Of a stretch of DNA of 45,000 bases, positions 9,281 through 18,777 are shown piece by piece. The notes below the pieces were generated by a model. It worked only from the letters and a program-made list of their open reading frames with translations. It ran no database searches and had not been told where the DNA came from. Numbering within the stretch: position 1 is the first letter of the stretch; each line of letters opens with the position of its first letter. The stretch spans positions 1-45,000 of the forward strand of contig RPFO01001426.1 in the NCBI GenBank assembly GCA_009746045.1, given 5' to 3'. The stretch comes from Mesostigma viride. Taxonomy: Eukaryota; Streptophyta; Mesostigmatophyceae; Mesostigmatales; Mesostigmataceae. Made by a program: the position numbers and the translations under genes.

Positions 9281-9582
9281 CACGGACCCCCCTAGACAAA
9301 AGTACCAGTTCTTTACTATATAATAGATGGTACTTTTGTCTAGGTACCATCGATGTCTGCCATCATGCATCGCCCCCACACTGACCCGGGCCAAACATTG
9401 CACGGACCCCCCTAGACAAAAGTACCAGTTCTTTACTATATAATAGATGGTACTTTTGTCTAGGTACCATCGATGTCTGCCATCATGCATCGCCCCCACA
9501 CTGACCCGGGCCAAACATTGCACGGACCCCCCTAGACAAAAGTACCAGTTCTTTACTATATAATAGATGGTACTTTTGTCTA
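9281..9582. repeat. 120-bp tandem repeat, 2.5 copies, each with a 17-bp-arm hairpin
   Basis: Units start at 9281, 9401 and 9521, spaced exactly 120 bp, and are identical as far as I can read. Each begins CACGGACCCCCC and contains an inverted repeat. In unit 1 the arms are 9291-9307 and 9328-9344 (CCTAGACAAAAGTACCA and its complement), separated by a 20-nt loop holding TATATAATA. The third unit breaks off at the right arm and runs straight into 15 C residues (9583-9597). It sits directly after the last viral-block gene, so it may be the terminal region of that element. Confidence 0.8.
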
Positions 9583-9597
9583 CCCCCCCCCCCCCCC

Positions 9598-10498
9598 AAA
9601 ACAACGAAACGCCATCACGACCCCTGTTGACCCCGGCGCGGCGCGCGCCGCGCCTGTCACACGGGAAACAAATTGAGGAGTTTGACTTTTCATGCATCGG
9701 TGACAGATACCAGCACAAGGGCGGTGGTGACAGATGCCAGCATAAGGACCTGGTGACATATTGAAACAATTTTTCTAGCCTGCTGACGGAATGATGATGG
9801 AATCTAATTAATTAATTAATTAATAGACACGTGACTGCGTCACGTGAGCATAAGTCCTCAGTGGGAGGGGAACATGGCGCAAATGTCATGTGTTTTCATT
9901 TCATCGCCGCTCACTAAATTATGACATGGCTCCGTGCCCCAGGCCGCGCGAGGCAGGGCCGCCACCCGTGGACTTTCCGTGATAGACTAGGCATTAGTTA
10001 ATTAATTAATAGACACGTGACTGCGTCACGTGAGCATTAATTAATTAATTAATTAATTAATTAATTAATTAATTAATTAAACACGTGCTCCCGTTGGGGA
10101 GTCACGGAGCACCGAAGTGCTTTTCATCCCTGTGTGTGCACAACAGGAGAAAGGGCAGAGACCCCCAGTCTCCTTCATGCCAAAGGCATGCCACAACTGC
10201 ATTCGGGCACGTTAGCTAAACGGACACGCTAACGATCCGGCAATCTGTGGTAGCAATAAGACCCATCTGAGCATGGCATAACAAGGAGCGTGGGCAAGTA
10301 ATCTGAACATAGCCAGGGCGTAGCATGGCTGTACTAGGACTAGGCTAAGGCTATGGCTGGTGGTGTACTGTGCGTTGGCGGCACGTGACTAGGTATGTTG
10401 GCACAGCTAGGCAAACATTCTAAGCATGGCTGCCTTAGCGGCAGTGACTCCTATGGTTACAAGCTAGGGCTATTGCTATTCTAGCCCGCTGGGGGCGT
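9598..10498. other. Gene-free stretch with LINE tail remnants
   Basis: No coding signal. It holds a perfect 20-bp GC palindrome at 9635-9654 and a direct repeat around 9703-9748 (GTGACAGAT-CCAGCA-AAG). Two copies of the retrotransposon 3' tail are present: 9805-9877 and 10002-10081, each with the CACGTGAC-TGC-GTCACGTG hairpin and TTAA runs, the second followed by about 11 TTAA units. The rest (10082-10498) is unassigned. Confidence 0.5.
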
Positions 10499-10783
10499 CT
10501 ACATCTTGTGGTTGATCATCAGGTCCCCGCCCCTCCAGTACACCTTGGGCTTCTGGGGGTCCTGCTTATGGCGGAGGTATTCCGGCCACAGGTCGTGTCG
10601 CTGCTGTTGCTGAGCGGGGGTCAGGTCGTCATCCAGCGTCCAGGTGAGGTCGTGCAACCTCTTGCGACGAGAGAGGAACCGCTGCTTATCCTCAGGGGAG
10701 GGGAAGGTGAGCAGGACTGGTGGGGGAGCCGCCTTGTCCCGTGAGTGGGGAAGGCGGTGGCACCCACTCAGTTCAGTGAGCAT
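10499..10783 (-). pseudogene. LINE ORF1-like fragment (RNA-binding domain end)
   Basis: The minus-strand frame of 94 residues contains PVLLTFPSPEDKQRFLSRR followed by LTWTLDDDLTPAQQQQR and a tryptophan-rich end. This is the layout of the C-terminal part of L1-type ORF1/gag-like proteins: the PVLV-F-s-x-x-DK-x-x-L segment, then DDLTP-x-Q-x-x-RR. It has no intact N-terminus and its start merges with the 3' end of the next LINE fragment, so it is a remnant. Confidence 0.5.
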
Positions 10784-11635
10784 AAGTCCTCAGTGGGAGG
10801 GGAACATGGGATGGAATGGATGGTGTAAGCTATCTAGGTCCTAGTTACAGGGGTGTGGGCACCGCGGCCCGAATCGCTATGAATGCCATACTTGGTCACA
10901 CGCGGAGCCCCCACAGGCTTGGGGGTGGTCTACTTCATCACTACTTGCCATCTATCCTTGCGCACCATCTGCCTCCATATTACAGACAAACCAGGAGGCT
11001 GCCCGGGTGTGAGCCCGTCACGTCTAGTGTAGCACATGTCCATGCCGAGTCTATCACGAAAAGTCCACGGGTGGCGGCCCTGCCGCGCGCGGCCTGGGGC
11101 ACGCCAGGTGAGGACATATCGCCCAGGCCTGGGCGGGCTTGGTGCCAGCTAGTCTATCTGATGTGTCTATACCTGATCTGTGCGGGCCAGGTGCCCGGCT
11201 AGGCCCAGGCGCTTGTGCCTAATAATGTGGGAAACATAGGGCAAATCAGCGTACAAATCCTCATTACTAATGTGCAAACCAAAGGGGATGTTAAGGGCCT
11301 TGCGCAGCATCTTGGTGACGGCGCCGTCGAGTCGTTGCTCCAGCTCCTGCGTCAGTGTCCAGGTCTCGGCGCCGTAGGCCGGTCAGGATTGTCAGAATGA
11401 CGACCTTGAAGAGGTCACGCTTGACGATCCGGGGTAGGGCGGGGTTGCTCCACCAGCGGCGGTGGTCATGGAGGTGCGCCCACGCCATGCCGATCCGTGT
11501 CATCATGTCGTCCTCGCAGTCGGGAAGCCAACTGCCGAGCAGCTTGAAGCGGCCTGAAGGAGGGTAGTTGACCTCGGCATCGTCTAAGAGGCGGAGCGTG
11601 GGTGGGGGCCCTGCCATGCCGAGGGCCGGCCAGGG
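10779..11635 (-). mobile_element. LINE subfamily A, 5'-truncated ORF2 C-terminal fragment
   Basis: On the minus strand the thumb/C-terminal end of a non-LTR reverse transcriptase is readable. FKLLGSWLPDCEDDMMTRIG and WSNPALPRIVKRDLFK come first, then after a frameshift near 11380 a typical GAETWTL-T-ELEQRL segment, and finally a DMCYTRRDGLTPG end. The ORF2 stop lies at 10844-10846. The 3' UTR follows to about 10779 and contains the GAGCATAAGTCCTCAGTGGG box seen at other copies. Several indels make it non-functional. The same segment recurs at 17295-18011 and, inverted, at 11671-11900 and 12145-12374. Confidence 0.65.
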
Positions 11636-12025
11636 CCTCCGTTTTAGACTAGGCCGTTATAGACTAGGCATGGACATGTGCTACCCTATAAGAGACGGGC
11701 TCACACCCGGGCAGCCTCCTGGTTTGTCTGTAATATGGAGGCAGATGGTACGCGCGCAAGGATAGATGGCAAGTAGTGATGAAGGAGACCACCCCCAAGT
11801 CGTGGGGGCTCCGCGTGTGACCGCGTATGGCATTCATAGCGATCGACTCGGGCCGTGGTGCCCACACCCCTGTAACTAGGACCCAGATAGCTTCCATTAA
11901 AATTAAATTAAATTAAATTATAACATGCCTCCGTTGGGAGATCATGTAGCACATATTCCTTGATGGATGGGTGGAGTGGAGGAATTAATTAAGCCGCGTA
12001 ATCGAACTAATCTAACTCTAAGCTA
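11561..12025. repeat. 465-bp direct duplication, copy 1
   Basis: Nearly identical to 12035-12499 (offset 474). It contains a plus-strand LINE A C-terminal piece (about 11671-11900), i.e. inverted relative to the fragment just upstream, then a TTAAAATTAAATT tail and the CTCCGTTGGGAG 3' motif of LINE subfamily B. It is therefore a chimera of two elements. Confidence 0.75.
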
Positions 12026-12034
12026 GGAAGTACT

Positions 12035-12499
12035 AGGGTAGTTGACCTCGGCATCGTCTAAGAGGCGGAGCGTGGGTGGGGGCCCTGCCATGCCGAGGGC
12101 CGGCCAGGGCCTCCGTTTTAGACTAGGCCGTTATAGACTAGGCATGGACATGTGCTACCCTATAAGAGACGGGCTCACACCCGGGCAGCCTCCTGGTTTG
12201 TCTGTAATATGGAGGCAGATGGTACGCGCGCAAGGATAGATGGCAAGTAGTGATGAAGGAGACCACCCCCAAGTCGTGGGGGCTCCGCGTGTGACCGCGT
12301 ATGGCATTCATAGCGATCGACTCGGGCCGTGGTGCCCACACCCCTGTAACTAGGACCCAGATAGCTTCCATTAAAATTAAATTAAATTAAATTATAACAT
12401 GCCTCCGTTGGGAGATCATGTAGCACATATTCCTTGATGGATGGGTGGAGTGGAGGAATTAATTAAGCCGTGTAATCGAACTAATCTAACTCTAAGCTA
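12035..12499. repeat. 465-bp direct duplication, copy 2
   Basis: Second copy, separated from the first by 9 bp. I noticed a single difference (GCCGCG versus GCCGTG near 12470). Its right end continues into LINE B coding remnants at 12500-12790, whereas copy 1 stops, so copy 2 looks like the source and copy 1 the duplicate. Confidence 0.75.
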
Positions 12500-12790
12500 T
12501 ATCTAGTCTAGAAAATCCTAACTACACTACTCAGCAAAACGCCCCTTCCTCTTAGGGGGGGGTGGCTTGCCCACAGGGGCTGGCCGGTGTGAGCCTTGAC
12601 AATCTTCTGCCACCTCGTCTTGTTCTGCATGGCACTGAGTCCAAAGAAGGGAGCTGAGAGAGTGGATGCGGTGTTCAAACTGGGCTGGGACCACTAGGTC
12701 GGCCAGCAACATCTGGATGTAGTTCATGGCAGGCTTACCTAGCTTCCTGGGAATGTCCTTGGGGCCAGGCCAGGTCAAAATATGGGTTTA
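12372..12790 (-). mobile_element. LINE subfamily B 3' end
   Basis: The minus-strand frame 12527-12778 reads TWPGPKDIPRKLGKPAMNY, LLADLVVPAQFEHRI and a proline-rich VGKPPPPKRK end. This is the C-terminus of a LINE ORF2 related to subfamily A (both end in a W-x-M-x-K-x-RW ... PAPVG motif). The 3' UTR at 12380-12526 carries the CTCCGTTGGGAG box and an A/T tail. Frameshifts are present; it is 5'-truncated. Confidence 0.55.
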
Positions 12791-12839
12791 GGGTTTCGGG
12801 GTTATAGCTTCCATCATCCATTCCATCCCATGTTCCCCT

Positions 12840-15800
12840 CCCACTGAGGACTTATGCTCACGTGACGCAGTCACCTGTCAATAAATTAATGGCTCCGTTG
12901 GGAGCGTGTTTAGCACGTATTCCATTAATTGCTGGTAGGTGGGGGTGAACGAAGCTGCGAAAAACTAAGCCAACTCTAAACTAATCTACCGAAATCCTAG
13001 CTACTCTACTCAGCAGAGAGCCCCTTCGTCCTGGGGGGAGGGGGCTTGCCCGTGCAGGGGCTCTGGACAGTCGTCTTCCACCATCTCTTCTTGTCCTGCA
13101 TGGCAGTCCAAGCTATAAGGAGATTGAGGAAATACGGTGCTCGAACTGAGCTGGAACCATGATGTCGGCCAGCAGCTGATCTGTGTAGTTGATGGCTGGT
13201 TTGCCAACCCTTCTGGGTTTGTCCTTGGGGCCAGGCCAGGGCAGAATATGCCGCCATGGCTGACCAAGCCGCTGGGCGCCGGCCAGACCAAGGGCGGTGT
13301 CTACCTGACTAGTTGGGGCAAAAGGTCCTACAAATGCTATTCTACGCTGCCTAATCTCATCAGAAATGCGAGCATGTATACCCTTTACAAAGACTCTCGT
13401 GTCTGGAAAATCCAACGTTCAGGACCTGTCGGAGCATCCTAGTTACTGTGCCGTTCAGCCGGGTGACCTGCTGGTCCGTGAGCGTCCATGCCTCGGCGCC
13501 GCATGTGAGCACCGTGAGGACCAAGACCTTGAAGAGCACTCACTTGCGGCCCTTGCCTAGGTCCTTCGAGCTTGCTAGTGCCAGTAGCTAGGCCGGTGTT
13601 GAGCGAGCGGAGCCTGGCCCAGGCCAGGCCGATGTGGGTGTTCACATCGTCAGCCGTGTCAGGGAGCATGCTCCCCAACAGTTTGAAGCGGCATCTCAGA
13701 CCCATCGAGCAGCCCTGGGACTCAGCGGCAGGCGACTGACCTAACACCAATTGCCATCGCCTCTGTTTTGACGCTAATCTCCAACCCCACCGCCTGGGCC
13801 TCCAAGCCCGGCTGCCAGACAGTCCAACCAGGTCTGAATGTGCTCGCCGGTTCGCTCAATGAGGGTGGTATTATCTGCATAAATCGGGTCAGCCAGGCGA
13901 TAACCAGTGTGAGATCATACGCCGTATAATACGGTATAATACGGTATAATACGTTATGCGCTGGTTTTTAGCGTATAATTTTTCATACGTAATACGTTTT
14001 AGCGCATAATGACGCATAATGACGTATAATACCGTATAATGCCGTATTTTCCGCGGTTTTTTTACGTTTTGCGATGCCAGAACGACAGGGCAACGATTTG
14101 AAGCCACAGATTTCGTATCTCTACTAAGTACTGACCCGTCTGAACTTTCACAATTCGACGCGATCTTATTTTGACATTGTGGTGCACAGTGCGCGCACCG
14201 TGCGGAGGTGGCCATGGCGACGTGCGTTCCGTTAAAATATGGCTAATCCGGCGGGCGACAGGCGAAAAAATTAAGCCGATGGTTAAAAGTGATGTTCTAT
14301 TATGATGTTTCATAGCAAGATCTGCACTATTTGCAAATTCGCTGCCTTTGTTGGTACAGATTTGCACGGGGGTCTCATCCAACAATTTGGCCGCGATGAA
14401 TAATCTAGCATGTGTGCCTGCGACGGTAGAACTCGATATTCGTGGGTTATTTTGATGCAGCAAGAGCCGTTTAGTAACGGACACCATGAAAATAACCTAA
14501 GCATCTTCGATCTGCGGCCATTTCCTGTCATTTCTAAAGTGATTTCGTTCAGGCCTGCGCGATCCGCGGTTAATCCATCCATGGCTGGCTGGCTTTTCTT
14601 GCGCGCCTGGGTAGGAAATAATGCCGGCCGTGGTACGTTGATTTGCCGCATGTCACCGCCCAGTCTGTTTGCGCTCTTAATGAACCTGGCATGAAACTTT
14701 TTGCGCCGTTTCTGGGTTTTTCTTGCTATTTTGTTCTCCACTTGTTGCAGTGGTGCTATCAGATTTTCCGCAGCTTTCAATGGTTTTCCTTACACTGCGT
14801 ATGCCATGCTTCCTAAAGCTACCCAGAATTGATCGGGCAGTTATCTGGCTTTGCTACGCTTCCTGTATGGAGGTTTTCACACGGTAGACATTCTATATTG
14901 CGTAGTCAAGGACCCTAGCTGCCTGGGAGCGGCATCACCGTTGCAAGGAGCTGGCGAGCTCATAGACGCCTGTCATGCTCTTCAGCCTGCTGGAAAACAA
15001 GGTTGTTGTATGGAAGGTGAGAATATGTGAGTTACTTATCACATCCCCACCTGTTTAGCCTCCGTGGTCCCCCAACGGGGACACGAGATTAATTAATATT
15101 AATTAATTAATTCAGTTAATTAATTAATTAATGCACACCACGAGTCACACACCTGTACTCACATGCAGCTCAGTATATTCACATAGCATCGCACCATGCA
15201 AACATACTACATGCATTAATTGTATACTACTGTAGTATTTGCGTGCATGCACAGCCACATATATATTAAAATATATAATTACTTGCATCAAAGTGAAGGC
15301 ACCCAAGTAAACATAACCAATATAAAGCCACATATATCAAAGAGACAACCAGCGCAGGCCAGAAATCGGGAGAATCCGGACCATGGTAGCTCGAGCCTGC
15401 CGTTATCTTTTCCGCGTTTTCGAGTCGTTCAGGATGATGAAGATGAATGGTGATGGAAATGTGTATCCTTGTGCATTGAAATTATGGCTGGCTTATACAC
15501 ATACACACAATTATGCATGCGCACGTTTACATTCTCAGTATTACATGCAATACATCGATCGTGTCCACAATGTCCACCGTATAGAGTATAGCCGAGGGTA
15601 GGGCAACCTTGGATTATGTCCAAAACAGTGTTAAAAACATGTGGATTGATGGTGGGTGTCTTAAAATGTGTAAAATCAGAGTATTCTGAGTGTGTCCGTA
15701 CGATAACGTATAATATCGTATTATACCGTATCATACCGTATTATACATTATACTCCACCGTGACCGTATAACGCGTATAACGTACGATCTCACTCTGGCG

Positions 15801-15985
15801 ATAACCAGGGCCATCGCCGCCCGTGCTACGGCGGTTAAGGATGTCCAAGCCAGGCTCAAACCCCTTCAGAGCAGCAAAGCACGCACGTGCCTGGCGCATG
15901 ACGTGATCCACGACAATAATGAACGGATATGGGGGCAGGACACTGACCTTGCCACACCCCGTTGTGAAGGGGCTGGCGCGTGGGC
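12840..15985 (-). mobile_element. LINE subfamily B copy with reverse transcriptase core, split by a DNA transposon
   Basis: Reading leftwards on the minus strand: a degenerate GV-x-QG-CP motif near 15950, PYPFIIVVDHVMRQA (15880-15960), and then the insertion at 13906-15796. After it come DPIYADNTTLIERTGEHIQTW (13830-13895), FKLLGSMLPDTADDV (13640-13690), RHILPWPGPKDKPRRVGKP and the PPP-rich C-terminus at about 13010. YADN stands where a reverse transcriptase has the catalytic YADD, so the active site is lost or the base has mutated. The 3' UTR at 12890-13005 has a diverged CTCCGTTGGGAG box. Multiple frameshifts make it inactive. Removing the insertion plus one 10-bp duplicate restores a continuous reading frame. 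Confidence 0.65.
13906..15796. mobile_element. Terminal-inverted-repeat DNA transposon, Mutator-like by target duplication
   Basis: The ends are AGTGTGAGATCATACG (left) and, on the opposite strand at the right, AGAGTGAGATCGTACG, followed on both sides by diverged arrays of CGTATAATAC-type units. A perfect 10-bp direct repeat GGCGATAACC flanks it at 13896-13905 and 15797-15806. A duplication of 9-11 bp is characteristic of Mutator-like elements. The interior has only short frames on both strands (for example 14310-14780 minus, lysine/arginine-rich) and none that I can name as a transposase, so it is probably non-autonomous. It also carries TTAA runs near 15090-15130 and an A/T-rich segment at 15200-15330. 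Confidence 0.7.
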
Positions 15986-16110
15986 CTGGACAATGGTCTG
16001 CCACTGATCTCTTCTTGTCCTGCACGGCCGCCAAGCTATAGAGAGGGAGTCCAAGCTATAGAGATGGAGGAAAAGTACGGTGTTCAAACTGTCAGCTGGG
16101 ACCATGGTCC
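15966..16110 (-). mobile_element. LINE B C-terminal scrap
   Basis: The minus strand repeats the WRP/TAMQDK-R-W ... VQAHAPAP end of LINE B ORF2, joined head-on to the reverse transcriptase piece at about 15970. It contains a short tandem duplication (CCAAGCTATAGAGA, 16031-16068). The junction is a nested insertion or rearrangement. Confidence 0.4.
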
Positions 16111-16289
16111 TGCATGTCCGTGATAATTTACGTCCATGCAGGCGTGCACTCAAGAAACGGCTGTTCACCGAATCAATTATGTGCGGTTCAGTTCCGTTGG
16201 TTCGATTCCACGGTAGCCTTTTTTTGGCTTGGATTGGTTCATTTAGTCTCAGTGGGTACCGGCTGGTGTGAAGCGCCGCGCCTGCCCGA

Positions 16290-16745
16290 TTAGAAAATTA
16301 AATTATAACATGTCTCCGTTGGGAGATCATGTAGCACATATTCCAGGTTGGATGGGTGGTGTGGAGGAAGCCGCGTAATCGAACTAACCTAACTCTAAGC
16401 TATATCTAGTCTAGAAAAGCCTATCTACGCTACTCATCCAAACGGCTCCTCCTCTTGGGGGGAGGTGGCTTGCCCACAGGGGCTGGCGTGTGCGCCTTGA
16501 CAATCTTCTTCCACCGCGTCTTGTCCTGCATGGCAGTCCAAAGACGGGAGAGAGAGTGGATGCGGTACTCAAACTGGGCTGGGACCACTAGGTCGTCCAG
16601 CAACATCTGGGTATAGGTCATGGCATGTTTCCCTACCTTTTTAGGAATGTTCTTGGGGCCAGGCCAGGTCAAAATATGCCGCCCTGGTTGGCCGAGCCGC
16701 TGGGGACCGGCCAGACCAAGGGCGGTGTCGGCCTGCCCGATGCTA
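16290..16745 (-). mobile_element. LINE subfamily B 3' end, another copy
   Basis: 3' UTR at 16290-16429 (AAATTAAATTATAACATG tail, CTCCGTTGGGAGATCATG box). The C-terminal coding end lies at 16430-16740 on the minus strand (TWPGPKNIPKKVGKH, LDDLVVPAQFEYRIHS, KIVKAHTPAPVGK). It is closely similar to 12372-12790 and 5'-truncated near 16745. Confidence 0.6.
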
Positions 16746-17129
16746 GTACCCTATATCTGGCAACTCTACGACGCATGAGGCCGATCGAATATTTATAATA
16801 ATTTGTTGTACGTTCAGCCTATGCAGTTGGCAGAGAGCGGACAGCTCAGTCATTATGATATGCATGACTAACTAAACCTATTTGCAAGAAAGCGTCGATT
16901 GGGCAGCCGGTTTCTAGACCAGTCGCTGATTTTTTAATGCTTTGAAGTCTTGCTAAATAGAGGTCATACAATTTGTTTCCCTCCTTTTTAGTAGCAACCT
17001 GAGGACTAGAATTACAAGAAGGGCAAATATTTGAGGCGAGTACGTCCTTGGGAATATCCTCACTTTTTAGCCAAGTTAGATGCCGTAGTAGAGCTTCTGC
17101 GGGATTGGTTGTATGAAACATGGGGGACT
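16746..17129. other. Unassigned stretch
   Basis: The minus strand has an open frame at 16846-17121 with a CPSCNSS motif and a lysine-rich part. I cannot tie it to a gene or to the flanking repeats. Confidence 0.2.
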
Positions 17130-18170
17130 ATCTGTATCCTGTCAAAGCGGAATGCAGGTGGTGGGTGTAAACTGCCACCTACTCGGGGTGCACAACTGAG
17201 GTGCACCTGCACCACCATGTATTTCAGCAGCTCTGCAAAGTTGCGGACGTGGGGTGGAAGATTATCATGGCTAAGCAATGGCTAGGGCCTAGCCATTAAT
17301 TAATTAATGAATTAATTAATTAATAGACACGTGACTGCGTCACGTGAGCATAAGTCCTCAGTGGGAGGGGAACATGGGATGGAATAGATGGTGTAAGCTA
17401 TCTAGGTCCTAGTTACAGGGGTGTGGGCACCGCGGCCCGACTCGCTATGAATGCCATACTTGGTCACACGCGGAGCCCCCACAGGCTTGGGGGTGGTCTC
17501 CTTCATCACTACTTGCCATCTATCCTTGCGCACCATCTGCCTCCATATTACAGACAAACCAGGAGGCTGCCCGGGTGTGAGCCCGTCACGTCTAGTGTAG
17601 CACATGTCCATGCCGAGTCTATCACGAAAAGTCCACGGGTGGCGGCCCTGCCGCGCGCGGCCGGGGGCACGCCAGGTGAGGACATATCGCCCAGGCTGGG
17701 CGGGCTTGGTGCCAGCTAGTCTATCTGATGTGTCTATACCTGATCTGTGCGGGCCAGGTGCCCGGCTAGGCCCAGGCGCTTGTGCCTAATAATGTGGGAA
17801 ACATAGGGCAAATCAGCGTACAAATCCTCATTACTAATGTGCAAACCAAAGGGGATGTTAAGGGCCTTGCGCAGCATCTTGGTGACGTTGCCGTCCATGC
17901 AGTCGTTGCTCCAGCTCCTGCGTCAGTGTCCAGGTCTCGGCGCCGTAGGTCAGGATCGTCAGAATGACGACCTTGAAGAGGTCACGCTTGACGATCCGGG
18001 GTAGGGCGGGGTAGGGCCTAGCCCTTGCCTAGCCATAATCATCTTCCACCCCATGCCAGGCCTTTTAGGTATGATACGTACATCATGGTGGTGCAGGTGC
18101 ACCTTGTGCACACAGAGTAGGTGGCAGTTTACATCCCCCGCACCTGCAGGTTGTATAGCTCAACATGTAT
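17130..18170. repeat. Foldback (MITE-like) element interrupted by a LINE
   Basis: The left arm, about 17130-17294, and the right arm, about 18012-18170, are imperfect inverted copies. GGTGGAAGATTATCATGG at left pairs with CCATAATCATCTTCCACC at right; GGTGCACCTGCACCACCATG and AACTGCCACCTACT also have inverted partners. The centre of the palindrome is at the duplicated TAGGGCCTAGCC. The LINE at 17295-18011 sits exactly in the centre. Confidence 0.6.
17295..18011 (-). mobile_element. LINE subfamily A, 5'-truncated insertion with 12-bp target duplication
   Basis: Flanked by TAGGGCCTAGCC at 17283-17294 and 18012-18023. The 3' end faces left. From the left it starts with a TTAATTAA tail (17295-17322), the CACGTGAC-TGC-GTCACGTG hairpin (17328-17346) and the GAGCATAAGTCCTCAGTGGG box. 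The ORF2 stop follows at 17402-17404 with the C-terminus (DMCYTRRDGLTPGQPPG), and the sequence continues up to the PRIVKRD region at about 18000. Truncation at the 5' end plus a direct repeat is the signature of target-primed reverse transcription. At least one frameshift exists near 17895. Confidence 0.75.
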
Positions 18171-18703
18171 AAAAGACCATGCATATGCCCCTTCCCAGGG
18201 ATATGTGTTACATATGCTCCCCACGGAGATTAATTAATTAATTATTGTACACGTTACTGCGTCCCCACGGAGATATGTTCTTAATTAATTAATTCATCAA
18301 ATTAATTAATAATACCGACAACCCAGAAACCACGAGACAAACAAGCAGAAAAAATCATTAATATTACAAACATAATGTACAACAGTAAGCGTATGATGGT
18401 TTCGGAATTCATCTGGTTTTCTATCAGCTACGCTTGTCCCAGTATACCAGGAAGAGTACACTCCAACACATTATTATAACCATGGATTGCTAAAGAAATC
18501 TTGCAATCCAGAGCAATCGGTAGCAGCTAACCTTGCCATGTGCGTTAATGACGTGGTTGGCTATGGAAAACATGGTAGCACGTTAGATTGTACCTGCCTG
18601 CTGCTAATGATCGTAATGTACATCCCTTAGAAAAGCTTTTAGTAAGCTTCAGAACTGCTCAGCGTTCTCGTGCTGCTATTTTTAAAAAATCACTGACCAT
18701 TAA
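18171..18703. other. 3' flank of the histidine kinase gene
   Basis: A/T-rich, with TTAA runs at 18228-18310. On the minus strand this would be the 3' UTR and downstream region of the kinase gene. I see no convincing polyadenylation signal; a TGTAA-like string (minus strand of 18363-18367) is a weak candidate. No gene recognised. Confidence 0.3.
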
Positions 18704-18777
18704 CTAATCTGCAATATCTTGCTTGGACTTCCCCACTCGGAGCAACTCGCTCTTGAGCGCCTCCACGTTCAGAGGTT
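18704..18777 (-). CDS. Kinase exon 15 (C-terminus)
   Basis: Acceptor GTGGGACAG. The first 2 nt complete the Lys of TKP, then PLNVEALKSELLRVGKSK and the stop TAG at 18704-18706. The fit of phase and of the KPL-N motif, which exon 12 repeats for receiver 1, makes this placement firm although it lies 1.5 kb downstream. Confidence 0.8.

Noticed and set aside
14310-14780. Transposase in the 1.9-kb inverted-repeat element
   Set aside because: The lysine-rich minus-strand frames overlap one another in different frames and show no catalytic motif I can identify; called non-autonomous instead.
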